Source: Alkalibacterium sp. AK22 | GTDB taxonomy: Bacteria; Bacillota; Bacilli; Lactobacillales; Carnobacteriaceae_A | Length of the DNA stretch: 64,000 bases | Reading direction: 5' to 3' | Assembly: GCF_000585255.1 (NCBI RefSeq) | Contig: NZ_JANL01000015.1 | Location: 96,246 to 160,245, forward strand | Part shown: piece after piece, positions 26,770-34,403 of the stretch | Numbering within the stretch: the stretch's first letter is position 1 | Layout of the letters: every line of letters starts with the position of its first letter | The notes under the pieces: model-generated | Databases searched by the model: none | The model's input: only the letters and a program-made list of their open reading frames with translations | What the model was told of the DNA's origin: nothing | Position numbers and translations under genes: made by a program

Positions 26770-26806
26770 AGGCCTCCCATTCTATAAATAAAGAATGGGA
26801 GGCCTT
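26770..26806 (-). terminator. Attenuator terminator in the leader of the BASS/dehydrogenase operon
   Basis: Minus strand: GGCCTCCCATTCT, an 8-base loop, AGAATGGGAGGCC, then TTTTTC. It lies upstream of the first structural gene, so it can only act as an attenuator. An exclusive antiterminator is possible: GAATGGGA (26809-26816) pairs with TCCCATTC, the rising arm of the terminator. A further upstream pair (ATTCAT/ATGAAT with TCC/GGA) can sequester GAATGGGA. Confidence 0.85.
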
Positions 26807-26865
26807 GGTCCCATTCATAAGCAATCATGAATAGGACTTCAACATCTGCATAAAAAGCGGCAGTG

Positions 26866-26919
26866 TCAAGTCCTCGAAATAATAATGAGAATGATGTGCT
26901 TAAAGGATTGCTTAGTCAT
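26866..26919 (-). CDS. Isoleucine-rich leader peptide of the BASS/dehydrogenase operon
   Basis: A 17-codon frame, MTKQSFKHIILIIISRT, begins at ATG 26919 behind AAAGAGGG (6-base spacing) and ends in TGA. Five of six consecutive codons (residues 9-14) are Ile, with one Leu. It sits 20-odd bases before a set of mutually exclusive hairpins ending in a terminator, and 50 bases after a good promoter. The layout is that of ribosome-mediated attenuation as in enteric ilv operons: a ribosome held at Ile codons would leave AGGACTT (26868-26874) free to pair with AAGTCCT (26833-26839), which favours the antiterminator. No protein function is implied. Confidence 0.75.
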   Translation of the reverse strand: MTKQSFKHIILIIISRT

Positions 26920-26973
26920 GGGAGACCCTCTTTCAGTGGATTGATTGAGCTGTCTTTCAAGTGATTAGGTTAA

Positions 26974-27002
26974 ATAATACATAAAATAAAATGAGAAAAC
27001 AA
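26974..27002 (-). promoter_or_regulatory. Promoter of the leader-peptide/BASS/dehydrogenase operon
   Basis: Minus strand TTGTTT (27002-26997), exactly 17 bases, and TATTAT (26979-26974). The leader peptide starts about 48 bases downstream of the expected transcription start. Confidence 0.65.
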
Positions 27003-27097
27003 GGAGTTTATTCTCATTTATTCAAAAAAATGGAATAAAGTCCGCTGAAGTTTGCTGCAAAGGGAGATTGAAACAGCATTCCCCTGTGCTAGTGCAG

Positions 27098-27120
27098 AAA
27101 AAAAGAGCGGACCCTCTTTA
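27098..27120 (-). terminator. Short terminator after the 27.1-kb lipoprotein gene
   Basis: Minus strand AAAGAG, GGTCCG loop, CTCTTT and a T run; the stem overlaps the end of the coding region. Confidence 0.6.
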
Positions 27121-27495
27121 CAGTGAGCGGATCAGTTCAATCGGGACAGATTCCCCGTTGATTGTAATGTCCAAAGTGTCATGTTCAGACCCGAGAGTCA
27201 GATAGTAGGTATAGTAGTAAAGGTCTGTATCATCGGATGAGAGTTGTTCAGATTCACTCAAATGAATGGTCAGCTTGTTTTCTTCGCTTTCAAGTTGAGC
27301 TGTCACTCTCTTTCGGGACTGATAAACCAGGTAGCCCTCTCGGCTGCCAGAACTGTAGTACTGCATAGACAAATCTGTTTCGCTCCATTCCTCTGCTGTT
27401 TCAGCCATAGGCTGGACTTCCTGAAGCCGGGCCCCTTCAGCTCCACAGGCAAAAAGAAACAGGGCAGTCAAAAGCAAGCCGGTCAGTTTTATCAA
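27118..27495 (-). CDS. Small lipoprotein of unknown function
   Basis: A 125-residue exported protein with a short signal peptide and lipobox LFAC, so it should be lipid-anchored on the outer face of the membrane. The mature part is acidic and beta-rich (QYYSSGSREGYLVYQSRKR, DLYYYTYYLTLG) with no family I recognise. I chose TTG at 27495 because AAAGGATGG lies 6 bases upstream; a GTG at 27516 gives a slightly longer signal peptide but has a poor RBS. It is monocistronic and lies near another, broken, lipoprotein gene on the other strand, with no sequence similarity evident between them. Confidence 0.65.
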   Translation of the reverse strand: MIKLTGLLLTALFLFACGAEGARLQEVQPMAETAEEWSETDLSMQYYSSGSREGYLVYQSRKRVTAQLESEENKLTIHLSESEQLSSDDTDLYYYTYYLTLGSEHDTLDITINGESVPIELIRSL

Positions 27496-27780
27496 GAGTA
27501 TCCATCCTTTCTGCACTTTTATGGTCCAAACGTTTTATGTAAGAATTATAACGAACGGCTTTTCAGCCTTCAAACGATAAGGCTCGTTATCATAGGTGGA
27601 AGCAGAGGCTGTAAAATAAGTCTGTATAAGCGAAAAAGCAGACAGGGCATAAAGAGTAATGAGCGGTTTATGGTTGCTGAGTATGATAAAATAATACAAA
27701 ATCGAGTGTCGTTAAACAAGGTTTACTGCCGATTGTGAGCGGGCAGCTATTTTTATAGTGATCAGTGAGGGGACAACAAA

Positions 27781-28267
27781 ATGAAGCATGTAAGAGCAGA
27801 GTGGATTATTTTGACACTCAGCCTGACTCTTTTTGGCTGTAGAGGTGAGGTTGACTCCTCGAACAGTCAAGTGACGGAAGAGACCGAAGGATCTGTACCA
27901 GCCCTCTCTTCAGAAGGACTGTACTTAGAACCTCTGGCAGTCAGTGTGCAGGCAGGGGGAGGAGGTCATCCGTCCAGTGTTAGGAACGTCCAGTTGGTCG
28001 GTGAAGTATGATAATGGGACAGTTGTGGCTATCGAAGTGGATGCAGCGGCCCCACCTGAACTGACCTCCCGAATGGAACCGGCAGAAGTGGAAGCCGGTT
28101 CCTCTTTTGAGCTGTTTTTTGAAGAAGAGCCGGACCACTACCATGTGCGAATATGGGAGGGGACGGAAGCATTCGAGTGGACCAGAGAAGAGGGTGCAGT
28201 TTATGAAGTTTTGGCTTACTAGGAGCAGGGAGAAGTCAGCTATACTTTTTCGGTAAAAATCAAATAA
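27781..28267 (+). pseudogene. Broken lipoprotein gene: one frameshift and one nonsense codon
   Basis: The first frame (27781 to about 27958) encodes a signal peptide with lipobox LFGC and an acidic stretch. After the GGGGG run at 27956-27960 the coding sense moves to the +1 frame, reading EEVIRPVLGTSSWSVKYDNG and so on, and the original frame stops at 28011. The new frame meets TAG at 28220-28222; translation through it gives EQGEVSYTFSVKIK and a TAA at 28265. One extra G and one point mutation explain both lesions. The ancestral protein was about 160 residues, a DUF-like cell-surface lipoprotein. The frameshift could be a sequencing error, but the second lesion argues for real decay. Confidence 0.7.
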
Positions 28268-28357
28268 GCAAAAAAACAGGAAAGGGGTCAATAGAAACAA
28301 GGCTTGAATGCTGTGTATGGAGGCCTAGAGGCAAGGATGCATCAACCTAATGAAAGC

Positions 28358-29107
28358 TTATTTTTCCAGCCAGCGGAAGGCCCGCTTCAGTTCAGCGGTT
28401 CCATCCGTGTCGTACCACCGGCCGTGAGCTAGGATGATTTTTTCCGGCTGCCAGTGAAGCATCTGCTGGTAGCACCGAAAAGCTTCCTGCCTGCGTCCTT
28501 TGAACGTTGCGCGCAGGTCAACAGGTGTTTTCCCGTCCGGATCAGCGGTCCCAGCCAGCTTATATAGCCCCTTGTAAAAGCGGCTGGTTGTTTTTTTTGG
28601 CTCAAAGTTTTCGATAAGATCGGTTAAAATCAGTGTTTGGCTGCTTTTATGGAAAAAGACGACTTCCTCCAGTACCCGGCTACCTTTAAATATTAGCTGA
28701 CCGATGTCTTCTGACCATAAGGAAGGGGCGTGGTCTTCCAGTGCCCGGTCGAAACTGACGGGGATGTTCTGGGAGGCGGCCCGCTTTTCTACCCCCGGGC
28801 TAGACCAGGCCAGAGCTTCTGGATAGCGCTTTTTCCACTCGGGAATATAGGCATAGTGAAGTTTATTAGGCGAAATGAGATGCCTGACCTCACCGAGCGC
28901 GTCAATGGCGTCAAACAGACTGGCTTCCGGCTTGATGGGAGAGTGGATCCACAAGCTCTGATCTGTGAGTCTAATCACGGTCATGCGGGTCGAAAAAGGC
29001 ACACCCAGACCGGCGACGTGCATACGGATCATTCCGCCGTCGACAATCCACAAATCTGCAGCAACCGGCTTCAAAGTATTGAGAGGATCATATAAAGGGG
29101 TGGACAT
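28358..29107 (-). CDS. DUF4336 domain protein (metallo-beta-lactamase-like fold)
   Basis: A 249-residue cytosolic protein matching DUF4336 over its length: VPFSTRMTVIRLTDQSLWIHSP near residue 36, EVRHLISPNKLHYAYIPEWKKRYP near residue 73 and IILAHGRWYDTDG near residue 225. The family has a lactamase-like fold but lacks the full HxHxDH zinc motif, and here only isolated histidines remain, so hydrolase activity is uncertain. RBS AGAAGG. It is monocistronic. No function is assigned. Confidence 0.82.
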   Translation of the reverse strand: MSTPLYDPLNTLKPVAADLWIVDGGMIRMHVAGLGVPFSTRMTVIRLTDQSLWIHSPIKPEASLFDAIDALGEVRHLISPNKLHYAYIPEWKKRYPEALAWSSPGVEKRAASQNIPVSFDRALEDHAPSLWSEDIGQLIFKGSRVLEEVVFFHKSSQTLILTDLIENFEPKKTTSRFYKGLYKLAGTADPDGKTPVDLRATFKGRRQEAFRCYQQMLHWQPEKIILAHGRWYDTDGTAELKRAFRWLEK

Positions 29108-29348
29108 AGCTGAACCTTCTTTCTATAGGAATAGGTGTATTCAGTTTACCACTGTCGAGATCCTAATACTGCATGATATCCTGGGACTATTTATTGGCTA
29201 TTTCAAGTGATCCGAGAGATAATTTTTGTACCATCTGGAGGAATAGAGTAGGGTGGATGAAAAGAGAGTGAAACATTTGGATCAGAGGAGTTACTGAAAC
29301 GCCTGACTCATTGCTGAGGGGTTAAAGGCAGAAAGGGGAGGAACAACT

Positions 29349-29795
29349 ATGGCGTTTGATTATGATATGGATTTCGATGCCATCGATTTCAGAGAGCAGC
29401 CGGAACTCTACCGAGTGGGTCGGGGAGAGCAGGGAGTGCTGATGGTGGAGCCTTACAAGAGTGAGATTCTGCCGTACTGGCGCTTCAAGACACCGGCGAT
29501 TGCGGAAGAGTCTTCTGAAAAAATTTATCAGCTGTATTTAAACTATAAAGAAGCCGGGGACTTTGTCGGTATGGACATGTCCCGAAAATTTCTGCAGATG
29601 GGTTACACTCGCTCGCGCCGCTATGCGAATTATAAAGGCGGGAAAAAGTATAATGACGAAGGGGAAGTCAATCAGAGAGAAATTGACGACGAAAAAGCTC
29701 AGTCGGCTGCTATTTTTGAGAAAAAATGGATAGCTGTCCGGGAAGATGAAGACTACCTCGAACTGAAAAAAGCCCATCAGAAAAAATACGGCTGA
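29349..29795 (+). CDS. DUF4385 family protein
   Basis: A 148-residue soluble protein with the family signature FDYDMDFDAIDFREQPELYRVGRGEQGVL at the N-terminus, PYWRFKTP and MGYTRSRRYANYKGGKKY near residue 80. The basic middle and acidic ends suggest nucleic-acid or protein contact, but the family has no known role. RBS AAAGGGGAGG. The gene is alone between a divergent DUF4336 gene and a convergent membrane-protein gene. Confidence 0.82.
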   Translation: MAFDYDMDFDAIDFREQPELYRVGRGEQGVLMVEPYKSEILPYWRFKTPAIAEESSEKIYQLYLNYKEAGDFVGMDMSRKFLQMGYTRSRRYANYKGGKKYNDEGEVNQREIDDEKAQSAAIFEKKWIAVREDEDYLELKKAHQKKYG

Positions 29796-29811
29796 CGGGT
29801 TCAGAATACAA

Positions 29812-29856
29812 AAAAGTGTGCCGCTGAGGGGAAATCTCCTTGGGCGGTACACTTTT
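29812..29856. terminator. Bidirectional terminator between DUF4385 gene and membrane-protein gene
   Basis: AAAAGTGT-G-CCGC and GCGG-T-ACACTTTT with a 19-base loop; A and T runs flank both sides. Confidence 0.75.
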
Positions 29857-29864
29857 GTTGCATA

Positions 29865-30677
29865 TTAAGTTAATTTTTTTAGTTTGCCTTGAGCAAAGTA
29901 AGCCATGGGTCCCCAGGCAGCTGAAGACATAACGATTAAAGTATTGGCTTCTGCGCCACTGAAGAGAAGAAAGACGAGAACAGCCAGAAAAAGCAGCAGG
30001 CTGGTATAAAGCTTGGCTAAATTCAATGGATTACCCTGGTCACACGTAGTCGGAACTTTGCAGACAAACCAAAAGACACAGGGCGCTATAACGACCGTAG
30101 TCAGGGCAAGCAAAGGCTCGAAAGTGGATAGTGAGAGCAGAGTAAGAACCGGCAAGCCGTGCAGCAGCGTTTGCCAGATGAACAATCCCCCCCAGGCAGT
30201 TAAGGCCGACAAGAAGTAGGGTCTAGACGGCAGCCTGTGGGGCACTGCAAGAAGAGCCACCAGGAAAAAAAGTAGAAAGAGGCTGTTTGCAGTTGACTGG
30301 GAGACAAAGAGGGTGAAGCCGGCCAGAGCGAGCATATCCATCAGGGACAGACGTTTACCGGTCGTGCCATTGACCCAGCGCAGTAAAAGCAGCAGCCAGA
30401 ACAACAGCAGCCCATCCAGCCTTCCTGTCCTGTTGAGGCTAAAGAGGGTAAGGGCTGCCGCAAAAAAAGCGGAGTAGGGGTGGGCCGGGTCGAGTTCACG
30501 GGCCAATGCCCAGGTTAAAAAGACGGCTAAAGCCGCAGTCAGTCCACTGGACACGTCACCGGTCAAAAGCCAGAAAAGAAGGCCGGAGCCAGCCGCAAAG
30601 GCTGTGATGAGCTGGTTGGTTTTATAGTTGAAGTCTATTTTTCTGCCTAAAGTAAAGATAGGATCCCTCCTGAACAT
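29865..30677 (-). CDS. Polytopic membrane protein of unknown function
   Basis: About 270 residues with eight or nine hydrophobic helices; the motif LARELDPAHPYSAFFAA near residue 60 recurs in uncharacterised membrane proteins of Gram-positive bacteria. The start is unclear. ATG 30677 has no RBS, and a perfect AGGAGGG lies inside the frame just after it, followed by ATC at the right spacing with no ATG/GTG/TTG. Either the mRNA is leaderless (TATACT sits 14 bases before the ATG) or a rare start is used. The longer frame to 30797 seems unlikely. Confidence 0.65.
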   Translation of the reverse strand: MFRRDPIFTLGRKIDFNYKTNQLITAFAAGSGLLFWLLTGDVSSGLTAALAVFLTWALARELDPAHPYSAFFAAALTLFSLNRTGRLDGLLLFWLLLLLRWVNGTTGKRLSLMDMLALAGFTLFVSQSTANSLFLLFFLVALLAVPHRLPSRPYFLSALTAWGGLFIWQTLLHGLPVLTLLSLSTFEPLLALTTVVIAPCVFWFVCKVPTTCDQGNPLNLAKLYTSLLLFLAVLVFLLFSGAEANTLIVMSSAAWGPMAYFAQGKLKKLT

Positions 30678-30814
30678 ATTTATTGTAAGTATAGTAAAAG
30701 TGCAGATAGAATGCTCTATCAAGGTACTGGACCAGTAAGGAATAGGGTTGTTCGATTCTTGAGAGTACAGGTGTACAGCCGAACGTAAAATAGTCAAAGT
30801 TTAAATAACGTCTG

Positions 30815-30844
30815 TTAATGGATGGCCTTTTGTGATAGTATAGT
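30815..30844 (+). promoter_or_regulatory. Weak promoter candidate for add
   Basis: TTAATG (30815-30820), 18 bases and TATAGT (30839-30844). Confidence 0.35.
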
Positions 30845-30901
30845 CATTAAAAATAAAAATGACTTGCAACAGACGAACAAAAAGAGAAAAGGAGCACAAT
30901 G

Positions 30902-31912
30902 ATGAAGAGAGACGATATTCTGGCTTTACCCAAAGTTGAACTGCACTGCCACCTGGACGGGTCCGTACCCATGCATACGCTGGAGGAACTGGCTGAGCAG
31001 GAAGGCATCCCCAAAGAAAGTATGAAAGGGGCGATCGCTCCCGCAGATTCAGGGAACCTGAAAGACTATCTAGCCACCTTTGAGGTAATTTTACCCTTGC
31101 TGCAGACAAGTGAAAACCTGGAAAAAGCGGCTTATGCCGTGGTTGAAGCAGCCAGCCGTGAGCAGGTCGTCTATCTGGAGATGCGCTTCGGTCCGCTTTT
31201 ACATCAGCGCAAGGGGCTGTCGACACAAGAAGTGATCCAGGCAGCTTATACAGGCATGAAGCGGGCAACGGAAGATTTTCCGATTGAAGCCGGTCTGATT
31301 GTGTGTGCACTCAGACACCACAGCGAAGAGCGCAATACTCAGCTCTTCAAAGAGGTCGCCGAGCTCCCAGAAGGAATGGTAGCCGCGATTGACGTCGCCG
31401 GTGATGAAGCCAATTTTCCCAATGCACACGTTCAGCTGGCTGTTGGTGAAGCAAGAGAGCAGTCACTGGCTATGACAATCCACTCAGGTGAGTGTGGGTC
31501 GGCCGGCAATGTAAGCTCTGCGATGAGCATGGGTAGCCGCCGAATCGGTCACGGTGTGGCGATCAAAGATGACCCTAAGGTCCTTGAAGCGGTCAGACAA
31601 AAGGGTGTTCTGCTGGAACTGTGTCCGACCAGCAATATTCAGACACGGGCCATCCCGTCCTTTAAAGACTATCCAGTCAGATACTTTATGGAACAGGGGA
31701 TAGATATTAGTATCAATACAGATAACCGGACCGTTTCCAATACCACCATGACAGATGAGCTGATGCTCCTGGTCGAATACTGCGGCCTGACGGTTTCGGA
31801 GATCGGACAGCTTACACGTACGGCCATGCAGCACGCCTTCGCTGATGAGCAGATCAAGGAGCATGTGTTCCGCCAGATCGAAGCGGGCTACGACGAGAAA
31901 CAGATCAGCTGA
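30902..31912 (+). CDS. add: Adenosine deaminase
   Basis: A 336-residue cytosolic zinc enzyme that deaminates adenosine (and deoxyadenosine) to inosine in purine salvage. Zinc ligands His15 and His17 lie in HCHLDG, the catalytic pair is in HSGECG (near residue 199) and GHGVA (near 222), and SINTDNRTVS near residue 277 holds the metal aspartate in the form usual for Bacillales. Two adjacent ATGs (30899, 30902) share RBS AAAAGGAG; the second has the better spacing. It is convergent with mnmH, with only 22 bases between stops and no hairpin terminator seen there. Confidence 0.95.
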   Translation: MKRDDILALPKVELHCHLDGSVPMHTLEELAEQEGIPKESMKGAIAPADSGNLKDYLATFEVILPLLQTSENLEKAAYAVVEAASREQVVYLEMRFGPLLHQRKGLSTQEVIQAAYTGMKRATEDFPIEAGLIVCALRHHSEERNTQLFKEVAELPEGMVAAIDVAGDEANFPNAHVQLAVGEAREQSLAMTIHSGECGSAGNVSSAMSMGSRRIGHGVAIKDDPKVLEAVRQKGVLLELCPTSNIQTRAIPSFKDYPVRYFMEQGIDISINTDNRTVSNTTMTDELMLLVEYCGLTVSEIGQLTRTAMQHAFADEQIKEHVFRQIEAGYDEKQIS

Positions 31913-31934
31913 ATGTTTTCTCAGACAGCACAGC

Positions 31935-32984
31935 CTAAGGGTGTTTTATGAAACTAAGTCCGTGCTCGTGGCGCAGCCAGGAAGTCAGCTGATCTTTGGC
32001 CTCTTCAATTGTCCGGGCTTCAAGGTAAACGGTTTGGTCTTTTGGATAATCGGTCGACCGGTCATAGTGCGGGTCGTAGTAGGTAGTGAGCAGATTCTTG
32101 ACCACGGAGGGATAGTCGCCTTCTTCCAGTGCCGAAGAAACAGCCTTGGCCACTGGTGTATGAATCCGGCGCCTGATTTTTTCAAAGGCAGCTGTAAAAG
32201 CTTCAGGAGAGTCTTCAGGTGAATAATCAGCCAGGATAATCTGGACCCGCTCTGCGACGGGCAAGTCCAGAACTAGCTGCAGACTGCTTGCTTTGTGCTG
32301 GTAGATTCGCTCGGGAATGATGACTTTACCGATACGGGCACTTTCGCCCTCAATGAGGATGTAAGGTGCTTGCTGATACTCTAAAAGAGCTTCACCCAGC
32401 TTAAGGTTAAAGAGGCGCTGGTTATTCGGTTCAAGACCGATATGCCCGAAAATCGACCCGCGGTGCCCAGCCATGCCTTCTAGGTCGATCACCGGATAGC
32501 CTTCTTGCTTGAGCTGACGCAGCAGCTGGGTCTTGCCGTTTCCGGTATGGCCGTTCAGCACATAAAAAGGCGGTAGGGGCAGCGTTTGGAGCTGCTCTTT
32601 CATCCAGTTCCGGTAGGCCCGGATGCCTCCCGTCAGGCGGCTGGCTTTGACATTCATCAGGTCGGTGACGGTAGCGACAGTCTTGCTGCGCATACCGCCG
32701 CGCCAGCAGAAAACGGTGACTGGAGCATCAAGCTCCTGAAACTGTCGGACATAGTCCGGCAGTTTTTTTGAAAACAATTGAAGTCCCAGGTCCTTGGCGG
32801 CCTGCTGGCCTTGCTGCTTGTAGGTAGTCCCCACAAGAGCCCGCTCTTCATCGGAAAACAGAGGTAAATTGATGGCTCCAGGGATGGTTGCTTCTGCAAA
32901 TTCTTTAGGCGACCGAACATCGACGATGATGTGTCCTTGCGCTTTTTGTCGGTGGAGAGTTTCAGGTGTCACATTAATAAACAT
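31935..32984 (-). CDS. mnmH: tRNA 2-selenouridine synthase
   Basis: A 349-residue enzyme (also SelU/YbbB) that replaces sulfur of wobble 2-thiouridine with selenium from selenophosphate, via a geranylated intermediate. Residues 1-125 are a rhodanese domain with catalytic Cys93 in FCWRGGMRS; residues 145-152 are a P-loop GHTGNGKT, followed by LIEGESARIG. It lies 14 bases downstream of selD in the same operon, so the selenium donor is supplied locally. No SelA, SelB or Sec tRNA is in the window. Family call is firm. Confidence 0.95.
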   Translation of the reverse strand: MFINVTPETLHRQKAQGHIIVDVRSPKEFAEATIPGAINLPLFSDEERALVGTTYKQQGQQAAKDLGLQLFSKKLPDYVRQFQELDAPVTVFCWRGGMRSKTVATVTDLMNVKASRLTGGIRAYRNWMKEQLQTLPLPPFYVLNGHTGNGKTQLLRQLKQEGYPVIDLEGMAGHRGSIFGHIGLEPNNQRLFNLKLGEALLEYQQAPYILIEGESARIGKVIIPERIYQHKASSLQLVLDLPVAERVQIILADYSPEDSPEAFTAAFEKIRRRIHTPVAKAVSSALEEGDYPSVVKNLLTTYYDPHYDRSTDYPKDQTVYLEARTIEEAKDQLTSWLRHEHGLSFIKHP

Positions 32985-32998
32985 AAGGCAATCCTTTC

Positions 32999-34039
32999 TT
33001 ATTTGACAAAGAGTTGGCCGGCCGGTCCATCAGTTACTGACCCGATTAGGGAGGCATCGAGTCCTTTAGCTTTAAGCTCTGCAAGCAGTGCCTCGGCTTG
33101 TGCAGCCTCCACAGCCATCAGGAGACCTCCGGAAGTCACAGCGTCTGCCAGAATGAGCTGGTCGATCTCGTCCAGGCGGTCATCAAAGTGGACCGCCTCT
33201 TTGACGTGCCGAAGATTACTCTTGGATCCGCCAGGAACGACTCCCTGCTCGGCCAGCTCACGGACACGGGGAAGGACTGGGACCTGATCTTTCATCAAAG
33301 TGATGGCCTGGCGGCTTTCCGCTGCCATTTCACCGAGATGACCCAGCAGGCCAAAACCGGTCACATCGGTACAGGCATGAACAGGATAGTTTTTCATGAC
33401 TTCAGCGGCGCCTTTGTTGAGCATGGCCATGACAGCCGTTACCCGGCTGACTTCTTCATCAGACAATAAACCGCGTTTTAAAGCCGTTGTCGAAATGCCG
33501 ACACCAATCGGTTTGGTCAAAATCAGCTGGTCGCCGATCCGGGCACCCGCATTGGTCTGGATCTGATCGGGATGAATCGTGCCGGTCACAGACAAGCCAA
33601 ATTTAGGCTCCTGGTCATCGATCGAGTGTCCACCGACCAGGTTACAGCCGGCTTCCTGAACTTTGTCACTGGCCCCGCGCAGAATCTCGCTCAGAATGGC
33701 TTTGTCCAGGTCAAAAATAGGGAAAGCTACAATATTGAGCGCCGTTACAGGCGTGCCGCCCATGGCATAGACATCACTCAAAGCGTTGGCCGCCGCTACT
33801 TGACCGAAATCATAAGGATCATCAACAATTGGGGTGAAAAAGTCCAGGGTCTGAACGATTGCCAGATCATCCGTCAGCTTGTAGACCCCGGCATCGTCAC
33901 CGGTATCCAGTCCCACCAGCAGGTTCGGGTCTTTTTTTGTTTCGGGAAGGCTGTGGAGGACGTCACGCAGCTCGCCCGGGCCAATCTTGCAGCCGCAGCC
34001 GCCTTTTTTTGTCAGAGTAGTCAGCTTTACAGGAGTCAT
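32999..34039 (-). CDS. selD: Selenide, water dikinase (selenophosphate synthetase)
   Basis: A 346-residue enzyme making selenophosphate from selenide and ATP. The catalytic pair is Cys15 and Lys18 in GGCGCKIGPG; the codon is a normal TGC rather than UGA, so this SelD is not itself a selenoprotein. GLDTGDDAGVYKL and GGHSIDDQEPKFG hold the Mg-ATP aspartates. An open frame runs to 34147, but ATG 34039 is preceded by GAAGG and fits the family N-terminus. It is first in a two-gene operon with mnmH, which defines the selenouridine trait. Confidence 0.95.
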   Translation of the reverse strand: MTPVKLTTLTKKGGCGCKIGPGELRDVLHSLPETKKDPNLLVGLDTGDDAGVYKLTDDLAIVQTLDFFTPIVDDPYDFGQVAAANALSDVYAMGGTPVTALNIVAFPIFDLDKAILSEILRGASDKVQEAGCNLVGGHSIDDQEPKFGLSVTGTIHPDQIQTNAGARIGDQLILTKPIGVGISTTALKRGLLSDEEVSRVTAVMAMLNKGAAEVMKNYPVHACTDVTGFGLLGHLGEMAAESRQAITLMKDQVPVLPRVRELAEQGVVPGGSKSNLRHVKEAVHFDDRLDEIDQLILADAVTSGGLLMAVEAAQAEALLAELKAKGLDASLIGSVTDGPAGQLFVK

Positions 34040-34273
34040 ATTTATCTGCCTTCTTTCTTTTTTCATTAAAGTATCTACAGTGTACCACTGATGACAGCCA
34101 ACCGGTACTTTTGTCTGCTTCAGCCGGGTCCTTTTTGTTTTTCCCAAAAGTAGGCGTATAAAAGTGGCGGCTCAGTTGATCTGAAACAGGGTGTGACTCA
34201 CTGAACCGTCTCCTCATCGAAGGATCTAAGCCTAGCGGTAAAGTTTTTTCTGTCAGCTGTTTTGAGGACCAAA

Positions 34274-34322
34274 AGGACAGGTTCAAGGTTTAAAAGCCTG
34301 ATGCTTTCAAATGTTCCTGTCC
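34274..34322. repeat. Inverted repeat between selD and the 34.4-kb gene
   Basis: AGGACAGG (34274-34281) and CCTGTCCT (34315-34322) enclose AAAGC/GCTTT-type inner pairing (read on the minus strand). On the minus strand a TTTT follows, which could end an antisense transcript; otherwise role unknown. No other feature was seen in 34040-34330. Confidence 0.4.
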
Positions 34323-34336
34323 TCTCAGCTTCAGTT

Positions 34337-34367
34337 TTGTTAAACTGAACATGTCAGCGTTTAGATT
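34337..34367 (+). promoter_or_regulatory. Weak promoter candidate for the 34.4-kb membrane-anchored protein
   Basis: TTGTTA (34337-34342), 19 bases and TAGATT (34362-34367). Confidence 0.35.
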
Positions 34368-34403
34368 AATTAAAACAACAAAAAAGAACTAAAGGAGTGT
34401 CTG

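Noticed and set aside
26768..26920. T-box in the BASS/dehydrogenase leader
   Set aside because: GGGACCAAGG looked suggestive but the TGGNACCGCG T-box core is missing; the Ile-rich ORF with exclusive stems explains the region better.
27944..28222. Independent 92-residue gene
   Set aside because: It has no RBS and continues the sense of the preceding lipoprotein after a one-base shift, so it is the second half of a pseudogene.
33990..34039. Selenocysteine (UGA) in SelD
   Set aside because: The catalytic position is a TGC cysteine codon and no in-frame TGA or SECIS-like hairpin follows.
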